From Pyrinomonadaceae bacterium MAG19_C2-C3 (GTDB lineage Bacteria > Acidobacteriota > Blastocatellia > Pyrinomonadales > Pyrinomonadaceae), in assembly GCA_024330265.1 (NCBI GenBank), contig JANDLT010000007.1, positions 46,795 through 110,794 on the forward strand: DNA of 64,000 nucleotides. Reading direction: 5' to 3'. Below the pieces are notes generated by a model. The model ran no database searches. It was given only the letters and a program-made list of their open reading frames with translations, and was not told the origin of the DNA. Within the stretch, counting starts at the first letter, position 1; each line of letters begins with the position of its first letter. The position numbers and the translations under genes are program-made. Of this stretch, positions 53,558 to 62,850 are shown in pieces.

Positions 53558-55168
53558 TCATCGCGCTCTGACGTAATTCTTATTCAACCAACCCTCGTCG
53601 GCTGACTTGGGGTTTTGCTTCGGCGCGCCGTACTCAACCACCACGACGTTATACCATCCATTATCTTCGCTGACGATACGGACGCGCGAATTGCGCGGAA
53701 CTTTTCCGACAACCGGATTATCCGTTCCCGCACCGCGCCGTAGATTGACATCGGTGGTTGTCAAAAACTCGCGCCCGACGGGTGACGTGATGACCTGTCC
53801 TGCGCCGGTGTTCGGGCGGGCGTTAGTGCGCGCGTTGGAGTTGGAAGTCGCGGCGGCGGGGACGTTGCGATAATAACGAATCGTCGCCAAAACCATTCCG
53901 GCGGTGAAGACGATGAGAGCCAGCGCGACTATCCATCCACGCGAACGCTGCGTAAAACCGGACGAGGCAGCTTGTTCGTGTGAGTCGCCGAAGTTAAGCG
54001 CGAATGAAGTGTTGTTGCCGCGCGCTCTACCACTAACTTGGGGAGCATCGGAAATATCAACCACGATGCGATTGGGCGAACTGTTGTTCTTGATTTTCGG
54101 TGGAGCGGATGAGATTGCTTCGGGCGCGGGTTGTAAATCCTGATTGAGCTTCGTCGCAATGTCGTGTGCGAAGTCGGGTTTAACCGGAATGGGCGGCGCA
54201 ACGGGAACAGTGCCGTTGGTCGAAGTTTCGTCGTGCGTCGTCACAGCGGAACGAAATGCGTTCCAAAAAGCGGGGACGGAAGCGTAGCGCGCCGCGGGGT
54301 TGGATTGCGTCGCCATTTTCAAGACTTCGCGCACCGCTTCCGCCCAAGCCTCTTGGCGAACGTGCGGCGGAAGATGAGTTATCGAACGCTGCGAAAACTC
54401 ACGCGGAGCAGAACCCGTGAGGAGCATGTACGCCGTTTTTGCGAGTGAATAAACATCGGCTGAGGGAGTCAGGACGCCTTGATTTTCCGCGCCGGGAAGC
54501 GTCGCGGCTTGCAAATAACTCGAATCGAGCGGAGCGGTAATCGCCAGCGGGTGATGTTCCGGCGGAGCGTAGAGGTCAGAGCCGACGCGCGTGATGGCTT
54601 CGTCTTTGCCGTCAATGAACTTGATTTTAGCGACGCCAAAATCGGCAATCTTGACGGTTTTCTGGTCGGCGGTGAGCAGCAGATTGTGCGGCTTGATGTC
54701 GCGGTGAATCACGCCTTTGGAATGCGCGTAAGCCAAGCCGTCGCAAACCTGTTCGAGATAGTAAAGAACCGCGTCCACGCTCAAAGGTTGACGGCGACAG
54801 AGGGCGGCAAGGTCGCCGCCTTCCATGTATTCAAGCACGAGATAATGAAACGTGCGTCCGCCTAAATCAATCGCCGTTCCGTGTCCGAGACGGCTGATGA
54901 TGTGCGGGTGACGCACGCGGTCAATCGCCACCGCTTCATTGCGGAAGTTCTCAATAAGCTTGTTCTCCAAGTCGGCATCCGGCACGCCTTGAAGAAAAGG
55001 ATTCAAGGCTTTGATAACCACCAACTTGCCCGCACCGCCTTTGTCGGTTGAGGAAGATTGTAAATCGCGTGCGATATAGATTTCGGCGTAACTGCCGGGA
55101 CTTCCAAGCCGCTCGATGACATCGTAGCGATTATCAATTCTGGAGTGCTGAAGTCGAAGTTCGCTCAT
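53558..55168 (-). CDS. Ser/Thr protein kinase with C-terminal SH3-like domain
   Basis: The kinase domain covers about residues 10-285. L-G-S-P-G-S-Y-A-E-I-Y is the glycine loop, L-V-V-I-K has the ATP lysine, H-R-D-I-K-P-H-N the catalytic loop and A-D-F-G-V-A-K the magnesium loop. A long polar linker leads to a membrane helix at about 418-440 and then an extracytoplasmic SH3-like domain (D-V-N-L-R-R-G-A-G-T-D-N-P-V-V). This is the PknB-style layout with a different sensor. The ATG at 55168 (536 residues) is preferred to the TTG at 55222. The PP2C gene lies 80 bases upstream. Confidence 0.9.
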   Translation of the reverse strand: MSELRLQHSRIDNRYDVIERLGSPGSYAEIYIARDLQSSSTDKGGAGKLVVIKALNPFLQGVPDADLENKLIENFRNEAVAIDRVRHPHIISRLGHGTAIDLGGRTFHYLVLEYMEGGDLAALCRRQPLSVDAVLYYLEQVCDGLAYAHSKGVIHRDIKPHNLLLTADQKTVKIADFGVAKIKFIDGKDEAITRVGSDLYAPPEHHPLAITAPLDSSYLQAATLPGAENQGVLTPSADVYSLAKTAYMLLTGSAPREFSQRSITHLPPHVRQEAWAEAVREVLKMATQSNPAARYASVPAFWNAFRSAVTTHDETSTNGTVPVAPPIPVKPDFAHDIATKLNQDLQPAPEAISSAPPKIKNNSSPNRIVVDISDAPQVSGRARGNNTSFALNFGDSHEQAASSGFTQRSRGWIVALALIVFTAGMVLATIRYYRNVPAAATSNSNARTNARPNTGAGQVITSPVGREFLTTTDVNLRRGAGTDNPVVGKVPRNSRVRIVSEDNGWYNVVVVEYGAPKQNPKSADEGWLNKNYVRAR

Positions 55169-55248
55169 GAGGTTGGGTCGTTCGTTCGGGCGCGTTAAAG
55201 TCTTGGGAAAAGAAGTTGTCAATTTAAGCGAACTTAATCATGCCCGCC

Positions 55249-56856
55249 TTATTGCGGCGGCGGTGTTTGTGAAGCGTTCGGATTATCCGGTTGATTGTTG
55301 AATTGGTTATCGGGTTGATTGTTCGGCTGATTGTTCGGCTGATTAGTGATGCCCGCGTGCGAAAGCGTTATGTATTCGTCAAGCAGTTTCGCGGCGTTCT
55401 GTATACGTTGCGGCTCGCCCGATTGCAAAGCGTTTTCGGCTGATTGCAGGGCGCGTCCGGCTGCCGCCGTCTGTGCGCCGTTGGTTGTGACGGGTTGATT
55501 TTTGAAGTGCGTAATGACTTGTGAAAACGCATTCGCGGCTTCTTCGGTTTCACCTTTGAAGACGGAAGCCCGCCCGTAGAGATAAACAAATTCAGGGTCG
55601 TTTGCGCGGTTCGGATTCTTCTGTTTCTCGCTCATCATACGCAACCACATTTCATCGGGACGCGCATCAATCGCGGCTTTGCGTTCTTCGTAAGACGCGG
55701 CGGCGAAAAATTCGTTTGATTCACCGCGCACCTCCGGCAGCGTCGTGAGAGGTGTGACGGGCTTTTCTTGAAACAACGTCCAAGCGTAAAACCCGCCGAA
55801 GCCGACGACGGATAAAATCAGAACAGCCAGCGTGAGTTTGGTCAACGTTCCGGCGATGTTCGATTGCTTGCGTTCGGGTTGCGAGTTTTTAACGCCCGCG
55901 GCGGATGCTTCGGCAGTTTGCGGAATAGTGACGACGGTGCGATTTCGACCGCCGTTATCGCCGCCGTTATTTGAAGCGTCAATTACGATGGGCGATGTGA
56001 TTGGCGGCGGGGAATCATTGTGCCGGATGCGCGGACTCAAAGTCGTTTCGTCTTCATAAACCGGAGCGTGGGCGACGGGCGATGACGTGAAACTTTGCTT
56101 GGTGCGCGCCCCGATGCGAATGATGACGGCGGTTAAATTATCTTCCGCGCCGCGTTGGTAACACAATCGTTTGAGTTCTTCGCAGACGGCTTCGAGGTCA
56201 TCATAATCCCGGAGAAAAGATTGCAATTCTTCGTCGTGTATATGGCGCGTGATGCCGTCGGAGCAGAGCAGGTAGGTCGTGCCTTCGACAAGCGGGTGGG
56301 CGTGCAAATCAACTTCCACTGCCGCTTCAGCACCGAGCGCGCGGCTGATGATGTTGCGGTTCGGATGCGCGGCGGCTTGTTCTTCGGTGATGCGTCCGGC
56401 GCGCAATTCTTCTTCGACGACCGAGTGGTCAATCGTTTCGCGCGACAACACGCCTTCGGGGGCGAGACGATAGATGCGCGAATCTCCGACGTGTCCGAAC
56501 GTGACGGAATCAGTTCCAATGTGAAGCGCGACGATGGTGGTCGCCATCATGCTGACGCGACTGCCGCCCTTGCGCGTCATGCCGTAAATCGCGGCGTTGG
56601 CGCGTTGAATTGCGAGTTCCAATAAATCTTCAATGTCATCTTCGGGCGTGTGACGACGGAAGGCTTCGCTCAAAGTTTCAATCGCGGTTTGCGATGCGAC
56701 TTCGCCGGATTGCGCCCCGCCGACGCCATCGGCAACCGCGAAGATGCCGCGCTCCGCATCGGCGAGCAAAGAGTCTTCGTTGACCGGACGCTTTTCGCTT
56801 AAACCACGGTCGGTGACGGTGGCGATTGTGATGTTGAGTTTCGCGGCTGTCTGCAT
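55249..56856 (-). CDS. PP2C-type protein phosphatase with membrane-anchored extracytoplasmic domain
   Basis: PP2C phosphatases reverse Ser/Thr phosphorylation. The catalytic domain (about 1-245) has V-N-E-D, A-V-A-D-G-V-G-G, H-V-G-D-S-R-I-Y and C-S-D-G-I, with G-A-E-D-N at the end. A polar linker, a membrane helix near 335-357 and a tail with tetratricopeptide-like residues and Gln/Asn-rich repeats follow. From the ATG at 56856 it has 535 residues. The start overlaps the stop of the FtsW/RodA gene by one base, so translation is coupled. It resembles actinobacterial PstP in position and role. Confidence 0.92.
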   Translation of the reverse strand: MQTAAKLNITIATVTDRGLSEKRPVNEDSLLADAERGIFAVADGVGGAQSGEVASQTAIETLSEAFRRHTPEDDIEDLLELAIQRANAAIYGMTRKGGSRVSMMATTIVALHIGTDSVTFGHVGDSRIYRLAPEGVLSRETIDHSVVEEELRAGRITEEQAAAHPNRNIISRALGAEAAVEVDLHAHPLVEGTTYLLCSDGITRHIHDEELQSFLRDYDDLEAVCEELKRLCYQRGAEDNLTAVIIRIGARTKQSFTSSPVAHAPVYEDETTLSPRIRHNDSPPPITSPIVIDASNNGGDNGGRNRTVVTIPQTAEASAAGVKNSQPERKQSNIAGTLTKLTLAVLILSVVGFGGFYAWTLFQEKPVTPLTTLPEVRGESNEFFAAASYEERKAAIDARPDEMWLRMMSEKQKNPNRANDPEFVYLYGRASVFKGETEEAANAFSQVITHFKNQPVTTNGAQTAAAGRALQSAENALQSGEPQRIQNAAKLLDEYITLSHAGITNQPNNQPNNQPDNQFNNQPDNPNASQTPPPQ

Positions 56857-58562
56857 TATTCGACTGCCTCCAAAACAGCGGGACGTTCTTCCGCTTGCGG
56901 TACGGGACGCGAGATTACGGCTTGACGATTGAACGCTTCGCTGTCTTTCGCGTTCCGGTGTGAGAATGCCATCAGAAGCCCAAGCATCGCAAACGACGTG
57001 ATAAGCGAAAACCCGCCGTGAGAGACAAACGGCAGAGTGATGCCGGTCATCGGTAAAGCGCGCAACACGCCGCCCGTATTGACGAGAGCCTGCAAACCGA
57101 TAAACGCCGTGAACCCGGCGGCGCACAGTTTCGAGAACATATCACGCGCATCAATCGCCGTTCGCACGCCCGCGTTGACAAGGATAATCAAGGCGAGAAA
57201 GAGAACCGCCCCGCCGAGTAATCCGAATTCTTCGGCAATCGCGGCGTAAATATAATCAGAGTCCGCGACAGGAATCACTTCGGAAAATCCCAAGCCCAAA
57301 CCTCTACCCGTCATGCCGCCGGACACGATTCCGAACGTCGCCTGCGAGGGTTGAAACGCGATGCGGTCAAACCAAATATCGGTGTTGACCGTGCGCCGCA
57401 TCGCGGGCGATTCCGTTGCCAATTCGCGCATCTTGACATCGCGGGCGAGCGCATCTTGATAGTCACCCTTCCACCAATCGGTATCAGTCGGCGGCGGATT
57501 GAAACCGTCAAGCCACAGGTGAAAACGTTGCTGAATGCGCGCCGGGAGAGCGGCTTTAATCGGAGATGCGAGCGTCGGGAGAAGCGGAACTTTCTCTTGC
57601 GTCTCACGCGGCAAAGCACCGACGACAAGCACGCCGATGATGAACGCGACTGAACCGACGAACAATAAAAGTTGAACCGGACGCCGCACCGCGACGAGAT
57701 AAAGCGTCGCATAAGCTCCGGCGAAGACCATCATCTGACCGAAATCTTTGAGGGCGAAAAAAGGTATGAACGGCATCATCGCCATCACGATGAGCGGCAC
57801 GATGTCGCGCGCACGCGGAATGCCCCAGTAGGTTTGCGCGAGGTTGCGATAGAGCGCGGTCAGTATTCCGGCGAAACCTACGAGCAGAGGGATTTTGAAA
57901 ATCTCCCAAGGCGTCATGCTGCCGACTTTACCGAAACTCGAAAACGCGACCGTGACGGTGAAAGGTATCAGCGTCGCAATCACGATGATAAAGCTATGGC
58001 GTTGCAGCCAGCGCAGTACGTCATCGCGCACGGCAAGCGAATAGGCAACGGCGAGGGCGAGAAACGCGAGAAGCGGAATCCATGTAAATGACGACGTGAG
58101 CGCGCCGGAAAATGTGAAGCCGGAACGCCTGACTTCTTCCGCGTCTTGATTAACATTGGCGGGGCTTTCCGTGATGCCGAGCATACGTTTCTTTTCGGCA
58201 TCGTAAAATTGATTGACGTACCTTTCGCGCAAAACTTGCGTCTTCTCGGCGCGGGCTTGGGCGCGGTTGCGCGCACCGTATTCGGGGTCGCTGAACAAAC
58301 GATACTGAACGAGCAAGCCGATAGAAAAGAGAAGTATCGCCACCGTGTAAAGCGTCCAACTGCCCGCGTAGCGTTTGACGCGCGAGAGCCAGAAGACGAG
58401 AACGACAAGCGGCAGATACAAAAGAATGTCGCGCACCGCCCCGACCATCGAAGGCTCGTAACCGCGTATCGCGGCGGCGCGCCCGACGGCGATATAGCCG
58501 ACGATTTCGACGGCGATAATGGCAAGCAAAATTAACAGGTGAGATGAGGCGCGATTTTTCAT
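56856..58562 (-). CDS. FtsW/RodA/SpoVE family cell-wall polymerase
   Basis: SEDS proteins polymerise peptidoglycan glycan strands from lipid II with a partner PBP. The 568 residues contain about ten hydrophobic segments. The C-terminal third has the conserved N-T-G-G-V-L-R-A-L-P-M-T-G-I-T-L-P-F-V-S-H-G-G and a loop with D-Y-I-Y-A-A-I-A-E-E-F-G. A large soluble loop (about 115-170 and again about 330-410) is unusual and adds to the length, which is above the usual 370-420. The PBP gene lies 240 bases upstream, the usual partner. Confidence 0.93.
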   Translation of the reverse strand: MKNRASSHLLILLAIIAVEIVGYIAVGRAAAIRGYEPSMVGAVRDILLYLPLVVLVFWLSRVKRYAGSWTLYTVAILLFSIGLLVQYRLFSDPEYGARNRAQARAEKTQVLRERYVNQFYDAEKKRMLGITESPANVNQDAEEVRRSGFTFSGALTSSFTWIPLLAFLALAVAYSLAVRDDVLRWLQRHSFIIVIATLIPFTVTVAFSSFGKVGSMTPWEIFKIPLLVGFAGILTALYRNLAQTYWGIPRARDIVPLIVMAMMPFIPFFALKDFGQMMVFAGAYATLYLVAVRRPVQLLLFVGSVAFIIGVLVVGALPRETQEKVPLLPTLASPIKAALPARIQQRFHLWLDGFNPPPTDTDWWKGDYQDALARDVKMRELATESPAMRRTVNTDIWFDRIAFQPSQATFGIVSGGMTGRGLGLGFSEVIPVADSDYIYAAIAEEFGLLGGAVLFLALIILVNAGVRTAIDARDMFSKLCAAGFTAFIGLQALVNTGGVLRALPMTGITLPFVSHGGFSLITSFAMLGLLMAFSHRNAKDSEAFNRQAVISRPVPQAEERPAVLEAVE

Positions 58563-58619
58563 GCGATTGATTTATGCGGTTGCCGATAATCTAAATCGAA
58601 CCATATAACATTGGGACAG

Positions 58620-58690
58620 TTTAGAGGCGGGCTTCCGCCCGCCTTCGTGATGTGGGCGACAACGGCGGGGGTAAGCCCGCCTCTAAACAA
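58620..58690. repeat. GC-rich palindrome in the spacer between the PBP and FtsW/RodA genes
   Basis: The arms TTTAGAGGCGGGCTTCCGCC (from 58620) and its complement GGCGGGGGTAAGCCCGCCTCTAAA near 58665-58688 can pair. It has the same design as the units at 42777 and 63950 (purine-rich ends, GGCGGGC core) but a different loop. It lies in the 58563-58802 spacer, which has no gene. Confidence 0.75.
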
Positions 58691-58802
58691 TGTGCGAAAA
58701 TTATTGTGTGCCAATCTTTTATGCTTCGATTTAGGTTGATGATGCGAAGAAGCAAAGACTTACAATTTCAAATCTCAAATTTGAGGTTCATTATGAACTG
58801 CA

Positions 58803-60743
58803 TCAGCGTCGCGGCGTCTGCGGCGTGCGTGATGCCGCCGGACGTGGCGCGCGTGGTTGTGAACGTGTCGTGCCTTGTCGTGAACGTGTCGGTTGAGTTT
58901 GGTTGGCAGGTTGAATGTTCACGATGTCGCCGAGCAGATTCAGTTCTTTCGCTTTCAACACCATCGCGGCGGCAACGGGACCCGCCGAACGCGAACCGTA
59001 TCCGCCGCCTTCGACGACAACCGCGATTGCCAGCATCGGACGCTCAAGCGGGGCGATTGCCAGAAACCATCCGTCCACGCGCGGTTCGGGCGACATTATC
59101 GGAACTTCATATTCGCGTATCACGTTGCCGCGACGGTCACGTTCCTGACGTATGCGCGTCTTGATTTCTCCGGTCTTGGGGTCGTATTCGGGAACGTCTT
59201 TTTGTGCCGTCCCGGTTTTGCCGCCCGTGTTTATACCCGCCGCTTTGACGGGTGCGAACACGCCGCGTCCCGTGCCTTGAGGTCCGCCGGTGACGAGTCC
59301 CATGATGCGGCGCATATCGGCGGCGGCGGCGGCGGAGACGACTTGATGAAAGACTTCGGGCGGGCGGTCGTATTCGAGTTTTATCTTCATCAGTTTCCCT
59401 TCCATGTTGCCAATCGCGGCGGCGGAGAGTGCCATCTGAAGCGGGGTCATCTGTCCGGCGTAGCCTTGACCGAAACCCTCTAGGGCGATGTCGTAAGGGC
59501 GTATGTTCGGATTGGTGACGATGGTCGCTTCGCGCGGGGCAAGGGCGCGGGCGACACTCGGCGCGCTTGTATTCCAAATCTCCGGCAGGCGGCGACCGCG
59601 TAGGGCTTCTTCCGGCGAATCATAACCGCCGATGCCGAGCAGGTTCGCGGCTTGCTTCATGCGTTCGGGTCCGAGTTTGACCGCCATTTGTGCATAGAAT
59701 TGGTTGCACGAAACTTGATACGCGATGTCGTTGCCGATGCGCCCGTGAACTTCCGCCGCCCCTTGGTCGTCGTAGATAACGCGCGCTCCGGGTTGCGCGT
59801 AATAACCGTTGCCACTGCACAGAAAAGTTTCGTCCTGCATCCCTGCCATATACGAAGCAATCATCGTCACGGTCTTAAAGGTCGAGCCGGGAACGTAGTA
59901 TGAGCTAAGAGCGCGATTGACGAGCGGTCGGTCGCGCTCATCGGCGTTGAGTTGTACCCACGTCGCTTCGTCTTGAATCTGTTCAAGGTTGTACGACGGG
60001 TTGCTGTACATCGCCAGAATCTCACCCGTCTGCGGGTTGAGGGCGACGACCGCGCCGCTGCGTCCTTTGAGTTGGTCAACGGCGGTTTGCTGAAGTTCAC
60101 GGCTGATGGTTAAACGCACATCGCGGTTCGCTTTTTGTTTGACATCACGATTAAGAACTATGTCGAGAGCTTCGGGGGCGAGCGTGCTGGTGATGCCGAA
60201 CATCGCGCGCTCAAATCCGGGTTCGCCGCGTTCGCTGCCAAGGATGTGCGCCATCGCTTCGGGCATCGAATAATCACGCACGATGCGCCCGCGTTCGTCG
60301 CGGCGATACGAAGCGAAAGCGTTCTCCAATTTGCCGGAACGGTCGAGAATCCAACCGCGCAGGGTTGACTCCGAGAGTCTCCGATTACGCAAATCCTTGT
60401 AACTTAATTCTTGAAATCGTTCGTTGCGTTCTTCCGCGTAACGCGCCCAATAAACGTGCGCGCTAAAAACCATCATGGCGAGAAGGACAAACACCCAGCG
60501 CAAGATTTTCAAACCGCGATTGGTCGAAGTCGTACCGAGACGCGCGCGCACTTCATCGGGTAAGTCCGTCCCGGCGACGCCCGCTTGCGAGGCGAGCGAA
60601 CGACGGCGCACGCGGTTTAGTCCATAACGAATTAAAGAAACAAAGAGTACGAGCGCGACCAGAGCCGCGCCGCCCATAAAGATGAGACTTAAAAGCGCGG
60701 GCTGTCGCTCTTGTAATGTTTGTTGAAGAATCAGCGAAAGCAT
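58803..60743 (-). CDS. Penicillin-binding transpeptidase, PBP2/PbpA-like
   Basis: This is a class B penicillin-binding protein that cross-links peptidoglycan. The three active-site motifs are S287-T-F-K290, S345-C-N347 and K509-T-G511. Two hydrophobic segments are seen (about 17-38 and 80-98), more than the usual single anchor. The C-terminal 35 residues are Pro/Arg/Thr-rich. At 646 residues the length fits. It partners with the SEDS gene 240 bases downstream. It is encoded just downstream of the FHA gene at 60912. Confidence 0.93.
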   Translation of the reverse strand: MLSLILQQTLQERQPALLSLIFMGGAALVALVLFVSLIRYGLNRVRRRSLASQAGVAGTDLPDEVRARLGTTSTNRGLKILRWVFVLLAMMVFSAHVYWARYAEERNERFQELSYKDLRNRRLSESTLRGWILDRSGKLENAFASYRRDERGRIVRDYSMPEAMAHILGSERGEPGFERAMFGITSTLAPEALDIVLNRDVKQKANRDVRLTISRELQQTAVDQLKGRSGAVVALNPQTGEILAMYSNPSYNLEQIQDEATWVQLNADERDRPLVNRALSSYYVPGSTFKTVTMIASYMAGMQDETFLCSGNGYYAQPGARVIYDDQGAAEVHGRIGNDIAYQVSCNQFYAQMAVKLGPERMKQAANLLGIGGYDSPEEALRGRRLPEIWNTSAPSVARALAPREATIVTNPNIRPYDIALEGFGQGYAGQMTPLQMALSAAAIGNMEGKLMKIKLEYDRPPEVFHQVVSAAAAADMRRIMGLVTGGPQGTGRGVFAPVKAAGINTGGKTGTAQKDVPEYDPKTGEIKTRIRQERDRRGNVIREYEVPIMSPEPRVDGWFLAIAPLERPMLAIAVVVEGGGYGSRSAGPVAAAMVLKAKELNLLGDIVNIQPANQTQPTRSRQGTTRSQPRAPRPAASRTPQTPRR

Positions 60744-60911
60744 GATTGAAAGTTGAAACTTGAAAATCGAAAGTTGAAGTTAAGCATGAAAGTTCGGAAC
60801 ATAAACCAAAATCATCTGTGTCATCACCAGTACCACAAACGAAGAAGCGCGACACGCGGTTCGTGTGTTTTGCTGACCACTGACCACCGACCACTGTCCA
60901 CTTCTTTCACA
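60744..60911. other. Spacer with two heptamer-like arrays
   Basis: A GAAAGTT-like array (about 60748-60775) and a GACCACT-like array (about 60874-60901) lie here. The second has the same unit family as the acpP-fabF spacer repeat at 23499. No gene is visible. Confidence 0.6.
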
Positions 60912-61826
60912 TCACAATTTACGAAAACGGACTTCCGCATCGCCGAAGCTGACGACATCGCCCGCTTCAATCGTGCGGGCTTCGCCGTAAGCGATGCGCC
61001 GCCCGTTGATAAAAGTGCCGTTGGTCGAACCCGTGTCGGCAAGAATTAGCGTGCCGTCGGCATTCATACGAATCGCGGCGTGAACTTTTGAAACGCTCGG
61101 ATGGTCGAGCGTGAAATCATTGTCGAGTGCGCGCCCGACATTTAAGCGTCGCCCGTCGGGTTGAAACTGCAAACGCTTGTCACGCGAATCGCCGTCAATC
61201 GTGAAGCGCGCTTCAACCGTGACATCGGTTTTCTGCGCGGGCGATTCTTTAACGGGCGGACGAAAACCGCCGGTACTGGATTTCGCAGCTTTGCCTTCAC
61301 GCGCGACGGCGGCTTGTGCGGCGCGTGAATTTAACTCCGCTTCGTGTTCGCCGAAAGTCGGTTCGACGGCGATGCCGGTCGTGAAAATATCAACCACCGT
61401 TTCGATTTGCACGGGTGCGAGCGTGCGAAGGCGATTGTCGTTGATGTGGTCAATCGCGGCGGCGAGCAGTTCGTGTTCGAGTTCGGCGAGGGCGTCGCGC
61501 GGAGCTTCGGCGTGCGTCCCCCATTCGATTTTAAGGCGCATCAGATGCGGCGCGACTTTGCCGAGTTCAGAATCATAACGAACGCCTTCATCAATCGTGC
61601 GCTTCATACGCTTTATCAAAGCGGAAGTCGAGAGATTGCTTTCCGCATTTGTCGAAAACGGTTCACGTCCGACGCTGCGGTCAACCATCGCCCCCATGCC
61701 TTCAAACATACGACGAAACAGACGTTCAATCATCGCTTCATCGCGCGGGCGTTGGAGAGCCGGAATGTTTTTCTTCGCGGGTGGAGCGGCATTCGCGTCC
61801 GGTTTATTGTTCGACTCTTGAGACAT
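60912..61826 (-). CDS. FHA-domain protein upstream of the PBP-SEDS-PP2C-kinase genes
   Basis: The FHA domain covers about residues 215-304, with R-L-N-V-G-R-A-L-D-N-D-F, H-P-S-V-S-K-V-H-A and G-S-T-N-G-T-F-I-N-G-R-R in order. It is canonical for phosphothreonine binding. The N-terminal 130 residues have the helical layout of the DUF3662/FhaA family (F-R-R-M-F-E-G-M, then V-A-P-H-L-M-R-L-K-I-E-W-G). A Pro/Lys-rich linker joins them. It starts the minus-strand cluster of cell-wall and phosphorylation genes. Confidence 0.9.
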   Translation of the reverse strand: MSQESNNKPDANAAPPAKKNIPALQRPRDEAMIERLFRRMFEGMGAMVDRSVGREPFSTNAESNLSTSALIKRMKRTIDEGVRYDSELGKVAPHLMRLKIEWGTHAEAPRDALAELEHELLAAAIDHINDNRLRTLAPVQIETVVDIFTTGIAVEPTFGEHEAELNSRAAQAAVAREGKAAKSSTGGFRPPVKESPAQKTDVTVEARFTIDGDSRDKRLQFQPDGRRLNVGRALDNDFTLDHPSVSKVHAAIRMNADGTLILADTGSTNGTFINGRRIAYGEARTIEAGDVVSFGDAEVRFRKL

Positions 61827-61996
61827 GATTTTATAAATCTGCTTGGTGAAATCGGGTTCGTTTCAAATCACGGTTAGGCTTGCACGTCCGGGCGTCACTA
61901 TGGGGAAAGCTTGCACCGAAAGGGAGTGAAATCATTTTAACTGAAATGTTCGCGTCGAGAGAAGATAGACGTGTTTTAGATGTAAGTTTGCGAACT

Positions 61997-62824
61997 TTAT
62001 TTGGCTGGCGATTGATGTTCAATGTTTAATTCCGAGCGTTGCCGTCGGGCTTCATATAGTACGATGCCGAGCGCGACGGCGACGTTGAGACTTTCCACCG
62101 GAGCAATCATCGGAATGGAAACCACATCGTTCGCGGTGAGGAGTTCGCCCGCGTCGAAGCCGTGGGCTTCCGCTCCGACGATGACGACGCGCGGCAGCGT
62201 CCAGTCGAGTTCGAGATATGACGCGGAAGCGCGGGCATCAAGCATCACGGTGCGGAAGTTTCTGTGACGGCAAAATTGTGAGAGTTCGGAAAACGTCGCA
62301 TTCGTCCAACACGGCAAACGAAAACTCGCGCCCATCGCACCGCGCAATGTTTTCGGTGAAAAGAGATTGACGGTGTGCGCGGTGGCGATGATGCCGCTTG
62401 CTCCCGCCGCTTCCGCCGCGCGCATGATGCTTCCCGCGTTCGCCGGATTATTGACTTGATTGAGGGCGACGATAAGCGGGTTTTGAGTTTTGATTTGTGC
62501 GTTGAAAGTTTCAAAGTCGGACGGCGGGCGGACGGCGATTAAGGCGATGCCCGGCGGCGATTTCGTGTCGCTCATCGAAGCGAAGACTTCATCGTTGACA
62601 AGTGCTGAATGCACGGTGCGGTGCGCGATTAAGTCGAGCAGTGCGCGCCCACGAGCGTCGCGTTCGATGCGTTCGGTATGGAAGGCTTCGATGATGATTA
62701 AATCGTTTGCCTGCGCCGCTTCTTCACATAAGCGCAAGCCTTCGATAAAGATAAGTTCGGGTTCGCGCCCGGCACGCGTCGCACGCGCATGACGCACTCG
62801 CTCATTCTGTTTGCTGGTAATCAA
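61997..62824 (-). CDS. TrmH/SpoU-family RNA 2'-O-ribose methyltransferase
   Basis: The enzyme methylates a ribose 2'-OH in rRNA or tRNA with SAM. The N-terminal domain (about 1-100) resembles the RNA-binding substrate domain. The knotted catalytic domain shows N-P-A-N-A-G-S-I-M-R-A-A-E-A-A-G, V-I-V-G-A-E-A-H-G-F and I-P-M-I-A-P-V-E-S-L-N-V-A-V-A-L-G. At 275 residues it is normal length. The exact RNA target cannot be told; RlmB-like or TrmH-like are both possible. It stands alone. Confidence 0.93.
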   Translation of the reverse strand: MITSKQNERVRHARATRAGREPELIFIEGLRLCEEAAQANDLIIIEAFHTERIERDARGRALLDLIAHRTVHSALVNDEVFASMSDTKSPPGIALIAVRPPSDFETFNAQIKTQNPLIVALNQVNNPANAGSIMRAAEAAGASGIIATAHTVNLFSPKTLRGAMGASFRLPCWTNATFSELSQFCRHRNFRTVMLDARASASYLELDWTLPRVVIVGAEAHGFDAGELLTANDVVSIPMIAPVESLNVAVALGIVLYEARRQRSELNIEHQSPAK

Positions 62825-62850
62825 CTTGTTTCTATGCCTTGCGGGGAAGT

